Position numbers and translations under genes: made by a program
Source: DT-110 sp964342305
GTDB taxonomy: Bacteria > Bacteroidota > Bacteroidia > Chitinophagales > Saprospiraceae
Assembly: GCA_964342305.1 (NCBI GenBank)
Contig: CAYFGK010000012.1
Coordinates: 16,269 to 80,268, forward strand
Reading direction: 5' to 3'
Length of the DNA stretch: 64,000 nt
In this document: positions 60,761-64,000 of the stretch, piece after piece
How positions within the stretch are numbered: the first letter of the stretch is position 1
Layout of the letters: every line of letters starts with the position of its first letter
Notes under the pieces: generated by a model
What the model was told of the DNA's origin: nothing
Database searches by the model: none
Seen by the model: the letters and a program-made list of their open reading frames with translations, nothing else

Positions 60761-61693
60761 TTATATATTCATACCTTCAAATACATCCATTACTGATTTC
60801 ACGTGTTCAGCGGAGGTATTCAGCAGTCCTTTTTCATCATCGTTCAGGTCGAGCTCGATAATCTGTTCGATACCGTTCTGGCCCAGTTTTACGGGAACGC
60901 CAAGGAACATATCATTGATACCGTACTGGCCGGTCAGCATAGCACAGCAGGGGAAGATGCGTTGTTCATCTCGGACAATGGTTTCCACCATCTGAGCGGC
61001 GGCGGCTCCCGGTGCGTACCACGCGGAAGTTCCCATGAGGCCGACCAGCTCACCACCACCTTTTTTGGTGCGCTCCACGATGGCATCCAGTTTGTCGGAA
61101 TCAATCATTTCCGTAACGGGGATGCCGGCGACCGTAGTGTAGCGTGGCAGGGGGACCATGGTGTCACCGTGGCCACCCATCAGTACTGCCTGAATATCTT
61201 TGGGTGATACATTTAGCTCGGTGGCGAGGAAAGCACGGTAGCGGGCGGTATCCAGGATGCCAGCCATTCCAAATACCTGAGTAGATGGCAGTCCCGCTGC
61301 TTTGTAAGCCGCAAAGGTCATTACATCGAGGGGGTTGGAAACCACAATAATGATAGGGTTTTTGCTGTGCTCTTTAATTGAGGTGGTTACCGAGTTAACG
61401 ATCTTGGCGTTGGTCGAGATCAGGTCATCGCGGCTCATACCTGGTTTCCGGGGTACTCCGGCAGTGATAACTACAATATCCGAGTCAGCAGTATCGGCAT
61501 AGTCTTCGGTACCACGAACGTAGGTGCTGTAGTAATCTACGGGAGCCTGCTGCCAGGTGTCGAGGGCTTTCCCGCGGGCGAGATCGCCCTTGATGTCGAG
61601 AAGCACTACTTCCTTAACAATATCTTTGTGCGCCAGTACATTGGCACAGGTAGCTCCTACATTTCCAGCGCCTACAACGGTCACTTTACTCAT
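60761..61693 (-). CDS. mdh: Malate dehydrogenase, LDH-like type
   Basis: 310 residues. NAD site VVGAGNVGATCANVLA with Asp in LLDIKGD, substrate Arg in PRKPGMSRDDL, NPLDVMTF, and the catalytic His in MGGHGDTMVPL. Length and motifs match the tetrameric malate dehydrogenase of Bacteroidota and other phyla. Role: oxaloacetate/malate interconversion in the TCA cycle. It carries its own strong terminator. A TAGGTTTG box (61771-61778) lies 78 nt upstream of the ATG and may be the -7 box. Confidence 0.95.
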   Translation of the reverse strand: MSKVTVVGAGNVGATCANVLAHKDIVKEVVLLDIKGDLARGKALDTWQQAPVDYYSTYVRGTEDYADTADSDIVVITAGVPRKPGMSRDDLISTNAKIVNSVTTSIKEHSKNPIIIVVSNPLDVMTFAAYKAAGLPSTQVFGMAGILDTARYRAFLATELNVSPKDIQAVLMGGHGDTMVPLPRYTTVAGIPVTEMIDSDKLDAIVERTKKGGGELVGLMGTSAWYAPGAAAAQMVETIVRDEQRIFPCCAMLTGQYGINDMFLGVPVKLGQNGIEQIIELDLNDDEKGLLNTSAEHVKSVMDVFEGMNI

Positions 61694-62107
61694 AACTTTG
61701 GTCTTTTTGCTTGGTTTTGAATGTTTTGTTCTATATTTGAATAGCGTTTTATCCTTACATGAAAACTGCCAAACCTAGATCTGTTTGCCCAAAAGCCGAC
61801 CAAATCCTCGTTTCCTGACGAAAATGTAAACAGATCCCTTACAAGTTCAAACAAGCATACACGGAGTTTGCTTTATCAAAAAACGGTAAGCGCAAATCAT
61901 CTCCGGAGAGAACTACACTCGATTATGGCTATCTACCAGAGTTGACCGTATGGGTCAATGCTTGTGGCTTGACTTTCCGCGAAAAGTAAGGAATTTCCAC
62001 GGGTTATTACGATTCCATACCGGCATATTTACCCTTGTACTACCTGTATTTGCAGGTCTTTAATCTGCATCTGCGGGCGATTGCGTACGTACTGTAAAGT
62101 GAGCAGA
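61694..62107. other. 414-bp intergenic region
   Basis: GATCTGTTT (61779-61787) and AAACAGATC (61829-61837) form a 9-bp inverted repeat; the GATCTGTTTGC form also lies at 37196 and 44073. ACCTG/CAGGT (62042-62057) is a small hairpin before the M43 gene. A 19-codon frame at 61760 starts with ATG but is too short to support. Confidence 0.6.
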
Positions 62108-63601
62108 ATGAAAAGAGCTTTGATCCCCTTGCTATTGTGCATGGCTATAATGAGCTGTGCGGCCCAGGTGTCACCCTCCTGGTGCCTGACCCCCTCCGGT
62201 CGGTCCGAATGGTTGATCGATTTTCAGGAGTCAGCATCCTATGATTTTCCCCTGCGTTCCAGTGTCAGTTGGAACATTCCCGTTCAGGTTTTTATTACCC
62301 TGGGACCCGACGGGCAGAAAGCCGTTGAAGTCAATAATATGCTCAACGCTTTTTGCAAACTCAATACTGATTTTGACAAAACGGGCATTCAATTCTATAT
62401 CAAGCGGATTACCTATCTGGATCGTCCGGATTACTACGACCACACCAATGCGGGTGCTGCCGTCTCCATGATCAGTGCTTACCGGCAGGAGGGAGCCGTA
62501 AACGTGTTTTTTGTAAATACGGCGGTGGAACAGGGCATTTGCGGGTATAATGTCGTTGACCAGGACCGGCACTCTATCGGAATGACCCTCGCGGGAAGCT
62601 GTACGAATAGCTACAACAGCAACTGGGCCCATGAAATGGGTCATTACTTTTCACTTCCACACACCTTCAACGGCTGGGAAGGATACATCCATGATTATCG
62701 GGAACCCGCTCCGCTGTTCGTCAATAATGTCCCCGTGGAACTCGCCGATGGGTCGAACTGCGATGAGGCTGGTGACGGCTTTTGTGATACACCGGCTGAT
62801 TACCTGAACGGACGGTGGTTCTGTGCGGAAGACGGCGCCAGTAGTTTTCCACAGATCGATCCCAACGGGGCTAATTTCCGGTCGGATGGTACCATGATAA
62901 TGTCCTACGCTCAGGATGGATGCTCCAATCGTTTTTCCGACCGACAAATTAGCGCCATGCAGAATTACTTGCTGAGTCAGCGCAAGGACCACCTGGTGAA
63001 TCCCCCTGAGTTTTCGGCCATTCGTTCCCGGGATATAACGGCTACCTATCCGGCCATGGGTGATCAGATTAGCCCTGCGGATCGCATTCGCTTCGAATGG
63101 AACCGCATCGATGGAGCCTTAGGGTATGTACTGGAAGTCAGCATGCTGCCAACTTTTGCGGTATTGGAAACCCAGGAGTTTGTCTTTACGGCCAACCATT
63201 CTGTGGCCGGCTTACGAACAAATCGCACGTATTACTGGCGGGTCCGCGCCTTCAATGGCCGGTATACCTGCCCGGTCTATTCGGAGGTGATGTCGTTCAA
63301 ATTATCGGGGACTACCACCGCCTCCCGTCAACCGGTTGAACTGGCCGACCTGTCGATCGGACCTAATCCGCTTACGACCGGTCAGACCCTCAACATCCAG
63401 TTGGTAACTACTTCAGCCAATACCTGGGATTTGTCCCTGTTCAGCACATCCGGGCAGGAGCTGGCTCGCGAGCGGCGCGAACTACCGGCCGGAGATCACA
63501 ACTGGAATCTGGCAGCAACGAGTGCATTTGCTCCGGGTTTGTACCTGCTCCGGCTGCAGAATCCCAGCGGAATTCTGACCCGGAAGGTGGTGGTAAGGTG
63601 A
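62108..63601 (+). CDS. Secreted M43 (pappalysin-family) metallopeptidase with T9SS sorting domain
   Basis: 497 residues from the ATG at 62108, giving a signal peptide (MKRALIPLLLCMAIMSCAAQ; the Cys may make it a lipoprotein). The catalytic domain has the long zinc motif in WAHEMGHYFSLPHTF, a CDTPAD-like loop and the Met-turn IMSYAQDGC. A fibronectin-like module follows (RIRFEWNRIDGALGYVLEV, YYWRVRAFNG). The C-terminal IGPNPLTTGQTLNIQL ... GLYLLRLQNPS is a Por sorting domain. It should be exported by T9SS and cleave proteins outside the cell. Confidence 0.92.
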   Translation: MKRALIPLLLCMAIMSCAAQVSPSWCLTPSGRSEWLIDFQESASYDFPLRSSVSWNIPVQVFITLGPDGQKAVEVNNMLNAFCKLNTDFDKTGIQFYIKRITYLDRPDYYDHTNAGAAVSMISAYRQEGAVNVFFVNTAVEQGICGYNVVDQDRHSIGMTLAGSCTNSYNSNWAHEMGHYFSLPHTFNGWEGYIHDYREPAPLFVNNVPVELADGSNCDEAGDGFCDTPADYLNGRWFCAEDGASSFPQIDPNGANFRSDGTMIMSYAQDGCSNRFSDRQISAMQNYLLSQRKDHLVNPPEFSAIRSRDITATYPAMGDQISPADRIRFEWNRIDGALGYVLEVSMLPTFAVLETQEFVFTANHSVAGLRTNRTYYWRVRAFNGRYTCPVYSEVMSFKLSGTTTASRQPVELADLSIGPNPLTTGQTLNIQLVTTSANTWDLSLFSTSGQELARERRELPAGDHNWNLAATSAFAPGLYLLRLQNPSGILTRKVVVR

Positions 63602-63874
63602 TCGGAAATCGCCACGCTTCTGCCAAGGCTACGGCGGGCGGGGAAAGCGGAAATTACTCGGCTTACTCCGTGAAACTCCATGGTTCATTGGAGGGTAGAG
63701 ACTGGTAGGGAAAGAAGAGACTAGAGCGACTTAAGGGATTTGCCTGAGTTGGGTTATCTCTTGTGCTTGATTGCTGTATCGCTGCTTTATTTTGCGTCGC
63801 CCACCCTCGCCGGTGCAGAGAGCGTGGTGCGGGTTCCCACCGCTGAAGGGCGGATGGGCTTATACTGCCGACCC

Positions 63875-63889
63875 TTTGGCGAAAGCCAA
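63875..63889 (+). repeat. GGCGAAAGCC hairpin copy near the right edge
   Basis: TTTGGCGAAAGCCAAG: a perfect stem around the GAAA loop. Confidence 0.75.
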
Positions 63890-63902
63890 GAAAATCCAAC
63901 CA

Positions 63903-63958
63903 CATTCAACATTCAACATTGAGCATTCAACATTGAGCACTGAGCATTGAGCACTGAG
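63903..63958. repeat. ATTCAACATT / GAGCATTGAGCACT array
   Basis: Units CATTCAACATT, CATTGAGCATT and GAGCACTGAGCATT repeat with small changes over 56 bp. Same family as 19264, 27662 and 41105. Confidence 0.8.
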
Positions 63959-64000
63959 ATACTGTGTTCAATTCCAAGCAGTATTGCTTAAAAATTCGTA

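Larger units (their letters stand above)
63602..64000. other. 399-bp region at the right edge, non-coding
   Basis: Holds a GGCGAAAGCC hairpin copy (63878-63887) and a TTCAACATT-type array (63903-63958). Apparent short reading frames here lack coding character. Confidence 0.65.

Noticed and set aside
61760..61819. A 19-codon plus frame starting MKTAKP
   Set aside because: Too short, no context or ribosome signal; the region contains an inverted repeat that explains part of the sequence.
1..64000. tRNA, rRNA, prophage or insertion sequence
   Set aside because: No cloverleaf with a T-loop motif, no rRNA signature, and no transposase, integrase or phage structural gene was found on either strand.

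Overview
The window looks like chromosomal DNA of a Bacteroidota bacterium, most likely of the Saprospiria/Lewinella type. The evidence is: secreted proteins ending in T9SS (Por) sorting domains, very large Cys-rich surface proteins with dockerin-like modules, TSP3-OmpA porins, lipoproteins with short LxSC-type lipoboxes, almost no Shine-Dalgarno sequences, several TAnnTTTG-type -7 boxes and roughly 50 % GC. I found no rRNA, tRNA, CRISPR array, transposase or phage gene.

Layout. 1-6120 is the 5' part of a giant minus-strand repeat protein that runs off the left edge. 6308-8470 holds a helical protein of unknown function and a DsbA-like oxidoreductase. 8471-12502 is the branched-chain amino acid operon ilvD-ilvB-ilvN. 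12682-22441 holds an outer-membrane barrel, rimO, a sortilin-like T9SS protein, small membrane and lipoproteins, a lipoprotein MsrB and a DPP-IV-type peptidase. 22821-29761 holds a TetR regulator with a yellow/MRJP-like protein, an RluA pseudouridine synthase, a Cys/Met PLP enzyme and a tyrS-phzF pair. 29981-34525 is a 1514-aa surface protein with dockerin-like, cohesin-like and T9SS modules. 34595-41897 is a plus-strand run of small accessory enzymes, including an ABC exporter. 41936-46036 is a two-component system followed by a SulP anion transporter with a striking 11-bp direct-repeat operator. 46205-51426 holds small secreted proteins, a LolC/E-like permease and a CorA channel. 51427-52111 is a 685-bp non-coding region with clustered DnaA boxes, an orphan terminator and nested hairpins. 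52112-54578 holds two related outer-membrane proteins. 54624-57654 is an overlapping nnr-SDR-sirtuin operon. The remainder holds a CaiB-like CoA-transferase, a VWA protein, a peroxiredoxin-like protein, malate dehydrogenase and an M43 metalloprotease with a T9SS tail.

What stands out is the non-coding layer. (i) A short hairpin with a GAAA loop and a T-run on one side occurs ten times, with a compensatory base-pair swap, three times 10-13 nt before a start codon. (ii) A 73-bp element folding into one long hairpin occurs on both sides of the SulP segment. (iii) Heptamer GGTTTGA arrays sit on or just after stop codons and sometimes supply the stop codon. (iv) TTCAACATT-type arrays lie between genes. 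(v) There is a possible replication origin or small-RNA locus at 51.4-52.1 kb. None of these is explained by the protein-coding annotation.
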